The notes: generated by a model from the sequence alone, not told the origin. A DNA stretch of 64,000 bases from Dendrophyllia cribrosa (GCA_024195265.1 JAJLRJ010000010.1:23639454-23703453), one strand, 5' to 3'; positions 25,070 through 36,912 are shown, counted from the stretch's first letter. Translations and numbers: made by a program.

Positions 25070-25339
25070 AGGTGTTGTGGTTTATGATATCGGACCCGTG
25101 AACGGAGCCATGAAAAGCACGTCTACATCGTGCGATGACTCTCCCTAGCTCCAGGTGTAGCATATTGACATGTGGCAAAAATGTATTTAGTTTTTCTACC
25201 TGACTTATTATTTTGTGATTTTTGGTTTCATATTATTGTTATGGTTGAGCAAATATCAAGACTACAAAATATTGGCATGAATTTATTTATGGTGTTAAAC
25301 TTTTGATCGTTAACTCTGGTAAAACAAACCTTCGAATAG

Positions 25340-26480
25340 ATGACAAAACGTTTTAAATATGCATCGTTTTTGCCAATATATTATTGCATCAAAGTTTCGG
25401 CGTTGTAAAGAAATTATTATAAAGCTTCTGTGGGCTAAATTCACCTGTTAAGATTTTAAAAATTCACCTCGGTTTTTCACAAGCTTTTTGTCAAGTCTTG
25501 TAACATGATTGAAATGGTACTCGTAAAAAGAACCGGCTGCAGATCGGTACGAAAGCCCTTAGGCTGGCCCAAATCTAAATTGGAGGCGAGACAAGAAACA
25601 AACGTCATGTTTGACGAGTCGACGAGTAAGGCTGATTTACTTTCTTAATGTGAATAGCGTGTTGTTCTGTTTATTTTGCATCATATTTTTTGAGATAAGA
25701 ATGACTTTTCAGACTTGAGAAGTTCAACTATTACTGAAATAATATTTATTGACAACTTCTTTAAGTTAATATTTACATACCAATAGGCCTTCTTAGAAAT
25801 AAATAAAACCTACTCTAACTTGTTGAAACGTCATGCAAACCGTTATGATATTATTAAGTAATTTTGTATTATAAAATATAATTTAAAAAGTTTTAAAATA
25901 TGCATCCTTATTGTCAGTTGGCGCCTAAAACTGTTTTCTTTCGACGATTAACTTGTGAAGATCGTAAAAAATTACCGGCTTGGGTTTTCACTAGATTTTT
26001 GTCAACTCTTGGAACTTGATTGAAATGGTACTCGTAAAAAGAACAGGCTACAGATCCGTACGAAAGTCTTTAGGCTGGCCTACATCTGAATCGATAGGCA
26101 AGATTCAGGCGTTTAGATATTGGGGAACGACGGGAAGAAAAACTTGTGAGCGAAGAAAAAAGCGAGGAAAGTAGCGCCTACCCCCGTCTGTCAGCACTCG
26201 CAATATATTTCCTTCACGCCTCATTTTCTGAAACTCCTGGAACCGGCTAAGTCATTTTTCCATAATCTAGTAGTACGCGATAGCCAGTTGTGTAGCATGT
26301 TGAAATGTGGCAAAAAATGTATTTTTGATTTCTACCCGACTGATTATTTTGCCATTTTTGATTTTATGGTTGAGCAAATATCAAGTCTCCCAAAATATTG
26401 GCATGAATTTATTTATTGTGTTAAACTTAATTTATTGTGTTAAACTTTTAATACATTAAAAACAGTTTTCAAATAGTGTT
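25340..26480. repeat. Diverged tandem duplication (period about 0.5-1.1 kb)
   Basis: The phrase GAAATGGTACTCGTAAAAAG followed by CGTACGAAAG and AGGCTGGCC occurs at about 25,515 and 26,025. The sequence right of the LINE (25,156 onward: GCAAAAATGTATTTA, GGTTGAGCAAATATCAAG) recurs at about 26,290-26,420. It is non-coding intron sequence of channel copy B. Confidence 0.6.
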
Positions 26481-26607
26481 TGGTTTGGTAAGGGCGATTA
26501 AATGATGATGATGGTGATGATGATCATGATTATTATTATTACTATTATTCTATGGCGTTTGCCCAATGCTACCATTGTTTGCTAGGATAGTTGTTTAACA
26601 ATATTAC

Positions 26608-26840
26608 CTTGTAGTTTTCGGTGAGAGTCCTCTGAAACAACCTTCCTATGCGAGATCGAAAACATCCTTTGATGAACTTTGAATTTTTGGAAAACAGCAC
26701 TCCAACGTCCCTCTTCATGATGATGAGTGATTTTAGTTTGCCTTGTGACTGATAATAGGCAGCTGTGTAGTGGTCCATCAACATTCCATCTACTTGCTTT
26801 GTATTCAGTGCTTGAACAAGGTCTTCAATTTTATCGAACA
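26608..26840 (-). pseudogene. Copy B exon: ligand-binding lobe 2
   Basis: It is flanked by an acceptor TCTAG and the donor AAG|GTAATA at the same positions as in copy A. The peptide contains QVDGMLMDHYTAAYYQ and RDVGVLFSKNS, typical of the second lobe of ionotropic glutamate receptor ligand-binding cores. It is 33 bp shorter than its copy A partner, and the phase is retained. This exon itself shows no stop. Confidence 0.78.
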
Positions 26841-27459
26841 CTAGAGAAAGGAATAAGAATCGAAATTGATGGGTCGGCGGATGAGCATGAGGCCAATCGG
26901 CTTATCTTGAAAATAAAGTGATTACAGAAAGTGATAACTAGAGCTAAGACCGCTCTTATAATTCAGTGCGCCGGGGGCCCTTTTTCCCACCTGGGGATGA
27001 GGAAATAATAAGTTAGTGAAGATTCTTACTTAGAATTTATTTTGGTTTATTCTGGCTTTTAAGGGTAGGTGGAGTAGAGGGGTTGGGGGGGGGGGGGGGA
27101 TGTATGCCAACCCCTCTGACTTATTTTGGATATTTCTTTATTGTTTTTTATTTTGAAAAGCCAACGCTTTCAGCAGCCCTTCATTTTGTTTTTTCCTGCA
27201 CGCATATTGATGTGAATTTTTTTTGCATTCCATCAGAAAATATAAGTTCTTTAAAATCTCTATATTCCCTATTTTATTTTTTTTTCATTCTTTTAATAAA
27301 CATTGGATCAATATTGGCCGATCAAATTAGAGATGACGTCATCTTATGTCATATGATGTCATAATCGATACATGACCACCTCTGTCATCTTGTAGAGGTC
27401 ACGATGGTTTATCTACCTAGAAGAGGAACTGTCTAAGTGTTAATGTCACTAACAGTTCA

Positions 27460-27523
27460 CTGTAGGATAAGCATCGTCCTCTTGTGCATGCTCATATTCT
27501 GTTCCATTGCTTAACACTCCAAT
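27460..27523 (-). pseudogene. Copy B 64-bp exon with damaged donor
   Basis: After acceptor CACCAG the peptide reads IGVLSNGTEYEHAQEDDAYP, matching copy A. The exon end CCTACAG is followed by TG instead of GT, which removes the phase-correct donor. Confidence 0.7.
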
Positions 27524-27524
27524 C

Positions 27525-28675
27525 TGGTGAGAATGCCAAAATGTATTCTCAGTAAGTCTGTCCAGTGTGATTGTCCTGGTTTGTGTACTTTTGAAAAGTG
27601 AACTGTTGTTGTCGACATTGACTGACGATTCGACAACCTGACCGGAAGTCATACATCCTCAGAGTCATGTGGGTGTATAAAGTCATTGTTTGGTTAGTCT
27701 TGGCTCGTCATGGTCTGTTTAATGGTGTCGGTTTTACATGCATGCTAGTATGACGGCTTTTTTAGAGTGACTTTCCTAGTCTATATTTTATTTTTAGAAA
27801 AATCCGAATCTGGATTTTTTAATCCAAAGACCAAAAACCGGCAACTTAGAATTCAAACTCCGTAGGGATTCATTAGACGAAAGGCCCATTTACCCTTCAC
27901 AATATTGTTGGACGGCTTGAATAAAAATGATTCGAGTACCAAAAAAGGTGGCACGGTCCAGGTAAAATTATGCAGTGTAATTTCACCCGTGCTTTTAAAA
28001 ATTAGACTTTCTGAAAGGGTAGTCCGAGTAAGGGTAAAGTTGGCACGTGTACCAGAAATACTAGCTCGGTTCGGATAAAATGAGTAGTATAAATGGTTAA
28101 CCAAGCTGAGCCAGCTAGATATTTTCAAGATGAGCCATTATCTCTTTGGTTAACGCTATTTTATACCATGGGTAGGGTGGCTGTCTGAGGCGCCTTTAGA
28201 AGGTGAAGTTCCATCTCATTCACATAACTGTATGTAAAGGAGGGTCTCAATGGAGTTAACCGTTAGCCGTAAAACGGCCCAAACATTCAGTCGTTAGGGG
28301 TGAAAATTGAAAATTTTTTAACTGTTTGGCGTAAAAAATGTTAACTGTAACGAACAGAAATGAACCGTTAGCCGAAAAAAGGCAAAATTTTAACCGTTAA
28401 CCGTAAAAGTCACCACCACATCGAGACCCTTGTAAAGCGCCATGAGACGTGATTTAATTGTGCGCTATATAAGTCATCCATTTATTCATGTGCCAACGCT
28501 TTATTTGGCTAAGAATGAAAGCCAAAATCAAAAATCACCACAAAAGTCTCGCCTTTTTCTTGTTTGTAAAAAAGCGGGATGTCAAACATTCATCATCCAT
28601 CGATCGACAGGAAAATTACAAGCGACTGCTTCTCCTCTTCTGTGGGATAGCATAGTCATGCATTTCTTCGTAAGC
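27525..28675. other. Non-coding stretch; expected pore exon absent
   Basis: By comparison with copy A the pore exon should lie upstream (higher coordinates) within a few kb. I find neither a YGDK-type segment nor the FTADITSALT segment. Around 28,250-28,410 short TTAACCGTTAGCCGTAAAA-like units repeat. Confidence 0.4.
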
Positions 28676-29547
28676 TTAACCCTCGGACCTACAAGATGTG
28701 GGTTGGGGGAGGGGAGGTGGGGGTTCTCCTATTTTTTCAAGAACATTTATTGTTAGCACATTTATTGTTGGCACATGAAACAAATTTTGATAAAGTTTGG
28801 AGAGAATTGGTTGCTGTGGTGACGAGGGGTCCAGAAGGGGGGTCCACGTTTTGTCTATCCCCAATCGTAATGGATCTTTCACCAACTCTGCTTCGATCAT
28901 GTTGTCACGTTTTCCAAATCCCCCCACATACAAGGGGGTTTAAGGTTTTTCTCTAATTTTTTCAAGACCATTTACGATTAGCACACGCCGTCTTCAGTAG
29001 CTGTTCGTTTATCTTTGAGACATATTTTGGTAAAGTTTGGCGACAATCTGTTGCTATGGTCACGATATATGACGTCATAAGTAGCATGAGTTCAAGTCAT
29101 TTTTGAATAAAAATGCGTGTTTTCACCATTTTTTGGTGAAAAAAATATATAAAATGCTACTAAAAGCATCAAAATGTTCAACTGTATGTTATTTTGCAAC
29201 CCCAGCAAAAAATATTTCCAATTTCCGCATTTTCCCGATAAATTTGAATTTTTAGTAAAATCCAAGACGGCGGCCACCTTGGCAGAATGCAATAGACGCA
29301 ATAGATCGTTCATGGTATCTACAGTTTAGTTGATTAATTTTTTCACCTTGGCAGCCATTTTGGACAACCCATAATATCTACCTTATCTTGTAGAGCACAT
29401 CACAGGCTATTTAATAGACGCAAAATATTTCCGAAATATTGCAACATCGCAAAAACCCAAGTGGGGGAGGGTTGCGATAACCCCCCCTCCCCCCCCCCCC
29501 CTTGTACCACAGTGGGGGTATAAGTTTGCGTGTACGTCGAGGGTTAA
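28676..29547. mobile_element. TTAA-flanked element with CCCTCGGAC ends, copy 1
   Basis: TTAA (28,676-28,679) is followed by CCCTCGGAC, and GTCGAGGG is followed by TTAA (29,544-29,547). Interior phrases such as GGTAAAGTTTGGCGACAA and ATATGACGTCATAAGTA recur in the copy at 42,981-43,585. The CCC...GGG ends and TTAA duplication resemble piggyBac non-autonomous elements. Poly-C/poly-G runs occur near 29,485-29,502. Confidence 0.75.
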
Positions 29548-29867
29548 GTCACAACAAAAAGTCATGTTGATTAGCTTGGCCAATGAACTTGGCCAAATAT
29601 GCAGGGTTCTTCTTGATCTTTTCTGGGTCCAGTTTGATACCTTCTCTTCGTTCATTATTCCCTGATGTACGATCTCATTTGTTCCTCCATTTGACACCAC
29701 GATGGCTATCCGCTTGCTTCTTGCTTGATTTTGGGTAAGGTATCAATATACACTGTAAAGTAGAACACCCCCACTATTCGAATTACGCGTCCCCCCCAAC
29801 TGATCAATTTTTGGTCCATCTTTAACTTGTATTATATACATTACTGTGAAAACATCATGCAAACGAA

Positions 29868-30130
29868 CTTCACCGAAGTTCGCCTATTGTCCTGGCGAAA
29901 TATCGCCGAACTTTTGCCGAAATTTCGGAACGATATTTCGCCGAAATGTCGGCGACACTGCGCTAATGCAAGCGAAATATCGCCGAAATTTCGGCGACAT
30001 TTCGCCTAGCCATAACGGCGGCGACATTTCGCAATTTCAAACGAAATTTCGCGCAGGCGAAAGTTCGGTCAGACGAAATTTTGCGGCCACGAAGCAAAGC
30101 CTGACGAAATATCGCAGGCGCTTCCGCAGC
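29868..30130. repeat. Palindrome-rich CGAAATTTCG repeat
   Basis: Variants of GCGAAATATCGCCGAAATTT and of its complement are repeated about ten times in both orientations. The GC-rich short-period repeat stands out from its AT-rich surroundings. Long frames through it (Arg/Asn/Phe repeats) are artefacts. Confidence 0.75.
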
Positions 30131-30639
30131 TACTAAGGTAATCGTTAGCAAAAGCAAGGTCATTTTCGGAACACTCTGAACGCGTGCTAGCAGACAACAA
30201 AACTTTTACAAAAAGTCGGGCGAGAAAATCATCAACTTTGCCTCGATAATAAAATATTGTGTCAGTTCAGAAATCTGTTTACCGGTCGCGCAAACTTACG
30301 TGTATGTTCGAATCAAATTGAAAGACAAATTGGAGTCTTTTTTCATTTCGCTTCATGGGTTTTTATTTTAGTATTCGTGCTTATCTAACTACGGTACAAA
30401 AATATTGACAAAACCCTGACAAACAAAAAGACGAGCGTTTTAACCTTCTAATACGGCTTCTACATGTACTTGATCTGTGAGTTTTTTTTTTGTATCCACA
30501 GACACTTTACTCTTGATGCGTATCAAGGTTTGGCTCAGAAATTCGGTCGTCCATGGAAAAGAAATAGGTATATTAGATTGCCTACTAGTTAAGATTTATC
30601 TTTAAATCTTTTCTTTGTAATTTTTATCAACATACAGAT
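30131..30639. other. Non-coding stretch
   Basis: No exon, repeat or RNA gene is recognised. Confidence 0.4.
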
Positions 30640-30642
30640 ACT

Positions 30643-31233
30643 GGCTGCGGCCGCACTAGAGTAGTTAACCCGGTTACTTGCAATTAACTTATTAAAATTA
30701 ACTGGTTTAAGAAAATTCCTGATGCGGCCGCGTATTTTTGGCGTTCACCGAATGTTAACCGTGTTAGCGGTTCCCATGGAAATTAATTAAAGAACAATAA
30801 ATTTTTTAACCGGGTTAGGTTTATTTAAACCACCTCGCTAGGTGGTTTAGTGCAGGTTAACTTTCCCGATCTGTCAATCATCTTCGCTTACGCGGTAAGT
30901 TTTGGCTTCCTGTTGAATTCGTAGACCTTCGTAGGGACGACTTTCACTTTCAAATAGAGAAATGAAAACCGTCGTGTGTTTATGTTCTCCACCAAACCTA
31001 TAATTTGATCATTTGACGATGTTGTTTTGCAGGGAATAACAACATGTAAAATGCACGTGCAGAGGCATTGTTTTCGCTCATTAATCGTATTGTTTTGTGC
31101 AACTCTCACCAGCAAATGATAACATGATCTCTTACGTTCAAAGTAAACTCGGTTATTTCACTTTTCACCGAGTTATTTTAATCGGGTTACTAAAAAAAAT
31201 AACCCAGTTAACTCACCAAGTGTGGCCGCAGCC
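30643..31233. mobile_element. Inverted-repeat element with GGCTGCGGCC ends and ACT duplication
   Basis: The left end GGCTGCGGCCGCACT and the right end AGTGTGGCCGCAGCC are inverted repeats followed inward by GTTAACCCGGTTA against TAACCCAGTTAAC. ACT flanks both sides (30,640-30,642; 31,234-31,236). Internal AACCGGGTTA-like motifs are frequent. It has no transposase, so it is a non-autonomous DNA transposon of unknown family. Confidence 0.65.
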
Positions 31234-31984
31234 ACTGTCAGTTGACATTTGAATATTATTACCGTTAATGCATGACCGGTCGACCGTAACTGTAAACAAC
31301 AGAAAAAGCTCAAAACTTCTCGGCTCGTCGGCGAGTCGTTTTTGCCAGCATCTATGTGAAATATTCCATGGAAGTTGAAGGAGGTTTTCCCCGTCCGTAG
31401 CCGTCGATTTTTTTTAGGCAAACTTCTGAAGCCGAGAAAACGTCCTCCGCCAGCGGAACTCATTAATCACCATGGGAGAACGCAGACGGCTTCTACTGTA
31501 AGTACCGCTAAGGAATGCTAGGAAAATTTCCTAGCATTCCTTACATACCTCAACTTTAGACGCACCATGTTTCTTCCCCTTTGAGACCGGCAAGGTGTCA
31601 TAATCTGTTTCAATGTCACGGAGCAAGTAATTAAATCGGAAACAAACCAGAAAACGCCAAGTGAATATAATCTGAACTAAAATGTACAAAAGTGTAGTGA
31701 AATTAGATCAAATTTTAGAAACAGTGTGATCTGTGGAGTAATTTTGATAAACTAGATGGCGGACTCCGCTGTGTGACAAAAGGCATTGTTGGAGTGCTAA
31801 CTTCTCTCTGTGAATCTAAATTCTGAAAGGGCTCTAGATCTATCAACCAGATTGACTTGATAGCCTCGTACACGCGAAGCGTGATCTGAATTTCTAATAT
31901 TTTTCTTATTTTTTTTTAAGAATGAATGAATGCTTCGCCTTTACTAAAACTGATAAAACCTTTCCTGACGCCTGGAGCGTGGCT
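31234..31984. other. Non-coding stretch
   Basis: A small palindrome AGGAATGCTAGGAAAATTTCCT around 31,511-31,541 (extending to AGCATTCCTTA) is the only structure noted. No exon is supported. Confidence 0.4.
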
Positions 31985-32690
31985 AAAAAATGTTCGGTGC
32001 GGCTACACGGAAACTGGAGGGAAACACCTTAAAAATCGCCTTTCTTTTTTCAAAGGAACGAATCCCCCGAACATTAAGGGATGAAATTTTAAAATCTAGA
32101 TTACGTTTCATGAACATTACGAAAAACAAAAGAAACGATTGGAAAAGCAGAACAATAAATATACAGATCGAGGCACATTTGCATACACGCTCAAGTCGTA
32201 GGCGCCCCACATAACCCTCGCACAAGTACAACACACAATTACTATAATAGATTTTAAAGACAATAACAAGAGAAAGAAAACAAAGCTACAACACATATTT
32301 ATGAAATTAAAAAAGTAGCCAGCAAAAGCTGTTAAAATACAGCTACTAACAAAAAGGGTCTTGCATTTCTCATGACACTTAGTTAACAAAAGGTGCACAA
32401 AACAAATACAAAAGAACTCCGGTTCTTGGAAGAAATTTTTTTTTTCTACAGATTTGAATATAACAAGAAAACTTTCAATGTTTACACAATGCATACGTGG
32501 CCTAATAAAGCGGTTTTGCAAACGTCTTTATACTTGAACACCGTCAATAAACAACTTATCAGGCTCTGCCCTACTAAAATAAGCGGTCTTACCATCTTCT
32601 TTTGCTTTCTTGAACTGTTGCATCTTCTTCTTTCTGCGTTCCAAGATTTCTTTGGGAAGGTCCGGCGAAATTAATTGACGTTTCGAGCGT
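31985..32690 (-). pseudogene. L1-like LINE fragment (end of ORF1, spacer, start of ORF2)
   Basis: On the minus strand the segment near 32,530-32,690 encodes an ORF1 carboxy end with AYFSRAEPDKLFIDG. After a roughly 300-bp spacer, the start of an ORF2 endonuclease, FKISSLNVRGIRSFEKRKAI, lies at about 32,030-32,115. Both are relatives of the LINE at 20-25 kb. The fragment is truncated on both sides. Confidence 0.75.
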
Positions 32691-33470
32691 TTAGCTCTTT
32701 GTCAGAGCGAATCAGGTTGAAACTGGTGGACGTCACTTAGAGACAGCATCCCGAATGATGCTTTATTATCTCGACATAGGAAGGAAAAATCACCAAAAGT
32801 GATAAAGGCAAATAAATATTTACTAACGCGACAAAATTACTGTTAAAACGTCAAAAGTTCACAAGAATGGCAATTTTGATTTCTTGACTGCCTGTCGCGA
32901 AATCAAACTTGATGAACTGTGCATGTAACCATTTCCATCCTTATAATCCTTCACTTTATCTCCAAACTAATGTTCAATTGAGTTGTAAATTTGGTGGCAT
33001 TTGGAGTAACATGGAAACAGGGTAAGACATTTTTTTGTTATCAGTTCGGCAAGACAGCGTCCCCTTAAGGTAAGTTATGTAGGTCTAGCGCTAGCTAAGA
33101 CTTCGTTGAAACAATCGGCCTACAAGCTCCACCACAAGGGCGGATACAGGGGAGAGGTTGAGGGGGTTGAACCCTCCCCCCTTTGAGAAATTTCAAGGGC
33201 AGACTATTAGATAATGCAAATTAATTTTGCTGTGGTCTAAGCCTATCCGGAACTTGTCATTAAATCACTATAAACCGTGTTTAGAAGCGTAAATATAGAA
33301 CAAACAAAGATTTCATTTGTCACTTAGACTAATATATACCAACTTTAACTCAGGCTTCGTTGAAACAGTCGGTTCAATAAAAATCTTAAAGATTACACGT
33401 ATCATACATCACTTGTTTACGCCATCACACTATTTTCTATCCTAAAATATGATTGAGCCAATTACATTCC
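32691..33470. other. Non-coding stretch
   Basis: No coding exon or repeat structure is identified apart from TTGACGTTTCGAGCG at its left edge, also hinted at near 12.6 kb. Confidence 0.35.
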
Positions 33471-33882
33471 CGGGGGGGGGGGGGGGGGGAGGTACTCCCA
33501 TATATAAGCTATATAGGTATGTGCCGCTGTGAAGGGTATGGTTTACAGGCAGTTTAGTCTGGGATAGGGTACAGTAATCAGAGATGTTTGGTCTTGAACA
33601 GGGTATCATTTTCCGCGAAACTGATCGGTTGAGTGAAGATTTACTGGCAAATAGCATTTAAAAATCGGTACGGCGGGCAGTACGGCATTTGTACTGACCT
33701 CCAACTAATACATGTAACTGTGATAGTGAACGAGTTTCTGGAAAATAGCGAGTCTGGAATAGGTCTAGGATAGGGTAGTGGTTTTTTGGTGTTTAGTCTA
33801 GAATAGGGTTGCAAAATGCAGCTAAAATGGTCTAGTATAGGCTAAGGGTCTCAAAGTCCCAGCGGCACCCTCCGTGATTTAT
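33471..33882 (+). repeat. Dispersed repeat with poly-G start, plus orientation
   Basis: After about 19 G residues it continues AGGTACTCCCATATATAAGC and contains GTCTAGTATAGGCTAAGGGT. It is the reverse complement of 8,549-8,995. Non-coding. Confidence 0.65.
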
Positions 33883-35185
33883 ACTTTCGTTGTGATCTGC
33901 TGTGCATCTATTATTATCTATATTCGAGCATGATTGTACCTTATTTCTCTCCTTGCTACTTTCCAGATTCCCTTAAGTCTCTTTTTAGGATTATTTTGAG
34001 CAATAAATGCCCTTTTGCGTTTTGAAAACGTTTTTACAGCAGGCGTTTTGAACGCAAAAGAAAACAGATGCAAAGAAATTTGCATCAAAGAGCGTACATT
34101 GCAATGCTTCAATCACGGAAGAATGTAGTGCGCATTGATTTGAAATCATTACTGAGAATAACTTAAAAAAGTAAATTTGTAACGCCATTTTTTCGGCCGG
34201 TTCGTACGTCGTCTTCATCTTTAAATTTAAAGGCGTTCCAGTGAATCAATGCTAATGAAACTTTCAGATAATATTTTGTACATCGGTAAGCATGCACAGT
34301 GAATGTTTTAAAAAAATCCATCGAGCCGTTTCTCAGATTTTTGCAAAAGCCATTAAAATCGAAAATTACCCAAAAATTGCACATGATGCGATGTTAGGAA
34401 AAATAGTAGTTCTCAAGATCGCAAAAGAGAAAGTAAACAAAACTTTCAGGGTTTACAAACATAACATCAAGGTACTTTTTGACATTATCATTAAGTAATT
34501 TCACAAAACCAGTGTTAATCTCTCGATCAATTTAATACCAGTACACAAATAGTAAGGTTTGAAATGTTATTGCGATTTATTTTAATTCAAACATACAGAA
34601 TTTTTTTATTCTTGCAAAATATATATGCCATATACCATATTTTAAGATGCCTATGTGGGATTTTCAATGCGAAATCTTAAACGCGCTAAATTTCACTTTG
34701 ACTGATTTCTAAGTTTCTTGTTTATCGTTGTCATGGTAATATCGATTTTACCAGAAAATATATCTTGCCAAACTTCAATTCAAAACCAGTTAGTGGTGAA
34801 AATTTCACGTTGATCTGACTTGGAGAAGACCGCTTAAAAGCCGATTGAAAAATGTTGGTACGGTCTCCAGAAAACTGTATCGAACCACCTTAAAGGGACA
34901 CAGTTCCGGTTAAAATATTGTGTTTTCAGGATTACGAGTTACTTATTTAATTTTAGTAACGTAATATCTGCACACACGAGGACTGTCATTTACATATGTA
35001 AAACTTTAAGATTGTTGGCTAAACAAGGAAAATAGGTAGTCATCCTAAACTCAAAATAGCCTCCCTGATGGCCCTGATTTTCAAACTTTGAGTTGCCGGC
35101 TTTTATATGCTGTGCCTGCTTAAATGACAGCCCAGCTGAGGACATGCACAGTTACTTTTATAAATAATGTCACTCAATATTCAAT
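33883..35185. other. Non-coding stretch
   Basis: No supported exon. A lone TTAAAGGGACACAGTTCCGG near 34,893 resembles the end of the outer TTAA element at 38,161, but no partner end was found. Confidence 0.4.
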
Positions 35186-35189
35186 TTTG

Positions 35190-35475
35190 GTCATACTGAC
35201 ACATCGAGATTTTGCTAAGTACTAAGTACATGTAGTAAGTCGGTCATACTGAAACACATTTTGACTGAATTTATTTGACGGCGCAGAATTTCTGCATGCT
35301 TAAACTAGTCAGTCGGTCATTAACTGACACATATTTTGAGTAATGTATTTAAAGGCGCAGAATTTCTGCGTGCTAAGCAGTCAGTTATACTGACACACAT
35401 TTTGACTTAAATTTTTTGAAGACGCAGAATTTCGGCGTGCTAAATAGATAGTCGGTGATGCAGAATTTCTGCTCC
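35190..35475. repeat. Tandem repeat of about 80 bp (GCAGAATTTCTGC unit)
   Basis: Four diverged units each contain CAGTCGGTCATACTGACAC-like and GGCGCAGAATTTCTGCGTGC-like phrases. GCAGAATTTCTGC is itself palindromic. Non-coding. Confidence 0.75.
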
Positions 35476-35895
35476 TCTGTGTGCAGATTGATTCTAGTGA
35501 AGTAGTTATGCAATTTTGAGACTTATTTTACCTGTTAGTTAAATCTCATAAGTTTTAAACTGCCATTTTTCTAGTTAAAATTGGTCTCCAAAAAAAAAAC
35601 GTGTAATTATTATCTGTGTACTTTTAGGGTATAAGATGGCTCAGAATAAATTTCAGTTTTTGCAACAAATGTTTAAGGCTTCAATTTAGACATACTGACA
35701 GTGATTTGCTCAACATAATTTTTGCTTGCAGTATGATCTTCCTATTACTCAACGAATTTCTAGTTTTTCCCCGTGCGAAATGGGCATTTATTAACCAAAA
35801 AGTGGGATCTTGGAAAACACATTTTAGTTTGGAACGCATTTGCAATTAAACTCTTAGAAGGCAAGTTTTAAGTTTACTATTTCTTTTATCGAATT

Positions 35896-36126
35896 GACCA
35901 TTTTACAGTTGTGTGCTTAGTACCCTGGCCTTTGTGTGAAAGTTGAGCTGGAGCTGACTTGCTTTGATACAAACCTTCATGCTTTTCATTTGTAAATCAT
36001 GTTTGTTAGCATAAGAACAACATGATTTACATCCGAAAAGAAGAAAGGTTTCTATCAAAACAAGGTCAACTTCAGCCTCAATTCCACACAAAGACCAAGT
36101 TACTAAGTAGAAACTGTAAAATGGTC
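35896..36126. mobile_element. Foldback element, copy 2
   Basis: GACCATTTTACAG at the left and CTGTAAAATGGTC at the right are perfect ends of a 231-bp element whose two halves pair along almost their full length. It is homologous to 1,945-2,196 and 47,197-47,395. Confidence 0.8.
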
Positions 36127-36189
36127 TGTTGCAATTCAATGTCGTCAAAAACAAAACCTCAACGGTCGGCAGAATTTAACACCATAAAT

Positions 36190-36490
36190 AAGCCAAGTTA
36201 ACATTGTTTGGCTCCGAAAATCGGATTCGAACCGGTCCTATCCGCCGGCAAAATGGCAATCAAAAATGAGATCTTTTGCCCCGCAAATCGGACTCAAAAA
36301 TATGCATCGTCTGCCACAATTAACATATGGTATACTGAAAGTTACCCTAATCAATAAAGAATTTTGGGTCCGAAAATCGGACTCAAAAATATTATTCGTC
36401 GGTCAAAGTCAAAATATATTAGACTGAAATTAATACATATTTAGAGAAAAAGTAAGAGTTTTTGGATGCGAAAATCGGACTCAAAATAAA
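36190..36490. repeat. Tandem repeat with CGAAAATCGGACTCAAAA
   Basis: The phrase TCCGAAAATCGGACTCAAAA or close variants occurs at about 36,212, 36,281, 36,369 and 36,467, giving a loose period of 70-100 bp. The first unit contains ATTCGAACC, which resembles a reverse tRNA T-arm, but no tRNA fold is present. Confidence 0.6.
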
Positions 36491-36730
36491 TTGGTAATTT
36501 ATGAGAAAAAAGAAAGTGTAATATCCTGCAGAATTCATTTTTCATTTTAAGTACGCCTAAAATGGACCAAGGAGAGCGAGTTCAATTTTTAAGTGAATTT
36601 ATTCCGACGATACGGATGATAGCTTGCTCTTTTAAAATGAACGACCTCAAAAACAGAACATCTTGCAATTTTTAACGGAATTGTCCTTAATTGGAAAAGG
36701 ACAAATTAGTTTGGAACGCCTTATATGTAT

Positions 36731-36912
36731 ACACCTTATTCCAAAATGGCGGCCAATTTATTATTCTTTTATATGCATGTTAATTAGCCCTCATGGCCTC
36801 ATTTTCATTTGAAAATTCTTTTGTATTTTGCACATGCTAACGAGGCCAAGAGGGCTAATTTACATGGATATAAAAGAATAATAAAATGGCCGCCATTTTG
36901 GAATAAGGTGTA
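36731..36912. mobile_element. MITE with ACACCTTATTCC ends
   Basis: ACACCTTATTCCAAAATGGC and its complement GCCATTTTGGAATAAGGTGT bound a 180-bp hairpin with near-complete pairing through TTAGCCCTC/GAGGGCTAA. The dinucleotide TA flanks both ends. Non-autonomous. Confidence 0.8.

Larger units (their letters stand above)
19857..25154 (-). mobile_element. L1/Tx1-like LINE with target-site duplication
   Basis: A 5.3-kb non-LTR retrotransposon on the minus strand is bounded by the 12-bp direct repeat GTGTAGCATATT at 19,845-19,856 and 25,155-25,166. At its 3' end (low coordinates) an AATAAA-like signal (AGCAATAAAGTAAT) is followed by a run of about ten A. Order in transcript sense is ORF1 (24,176-25,069) then ORF2 (20,067-23,808). 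Both are broken by isolated stops or frameshifts, so the copy is dead but not ancient. It inserted into the long intron of channel copy B. Confidence 0.88.
9713..27523 (-). pseudogene. Ionotropic glutamate receptor-like channel, decayed copy B
   Basis: Four exon-like blocks on the minus strand match copy A in order, phase and sequence: 27,460-27,523 (start of second ligand-binding lobe), 26,608-26,840 (rest of the lobe), 10,150-10,321 (last membrane helix) and 9,713-9,879 (cytoplasmic tail). Several lesions are visible. The small exon ends ACAG followed by TG, so the GT donor used in copy A is lost. The last-helix exon has an in-frame TAA at 10,172-10,174 just after NKRRA. The tail exon has net frameshifting indels near 9,720-9,735. 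No pore exon is found at the expected place near 28-30 kb. The intron between the helix exon and the ligand-binding exon is about 16 kb and full of transposons, against 2.1 kb in copy A. It is most likely a pseudogene; use of a truncated protein cannot be excluded. Confidence 0.75.

Noticed and set aside
24642..25148. 168-codon plus-strand frame
   Set aside because: It is antisense to LINE ORF1; its Ser-rich composition reflects the opposite strand.
27853..28128. 91-codon minus-strand frame as a possible exon
   Set aside because: It has no splice-phase support, no recognisable domain and no counterpart in copy A.
34893..34915. End of another TTAA-AGGGACAC element
   Set aside because: No matching inverted end was found within the window, so it is left as an isolated similarity.
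36210..36250. Possible tRNA or tRNA-derived SINE
   Set aside because: Only a T-arm-like phrase is present. No anticodon arm, acceptor pairing or A box fits at the right spacing.
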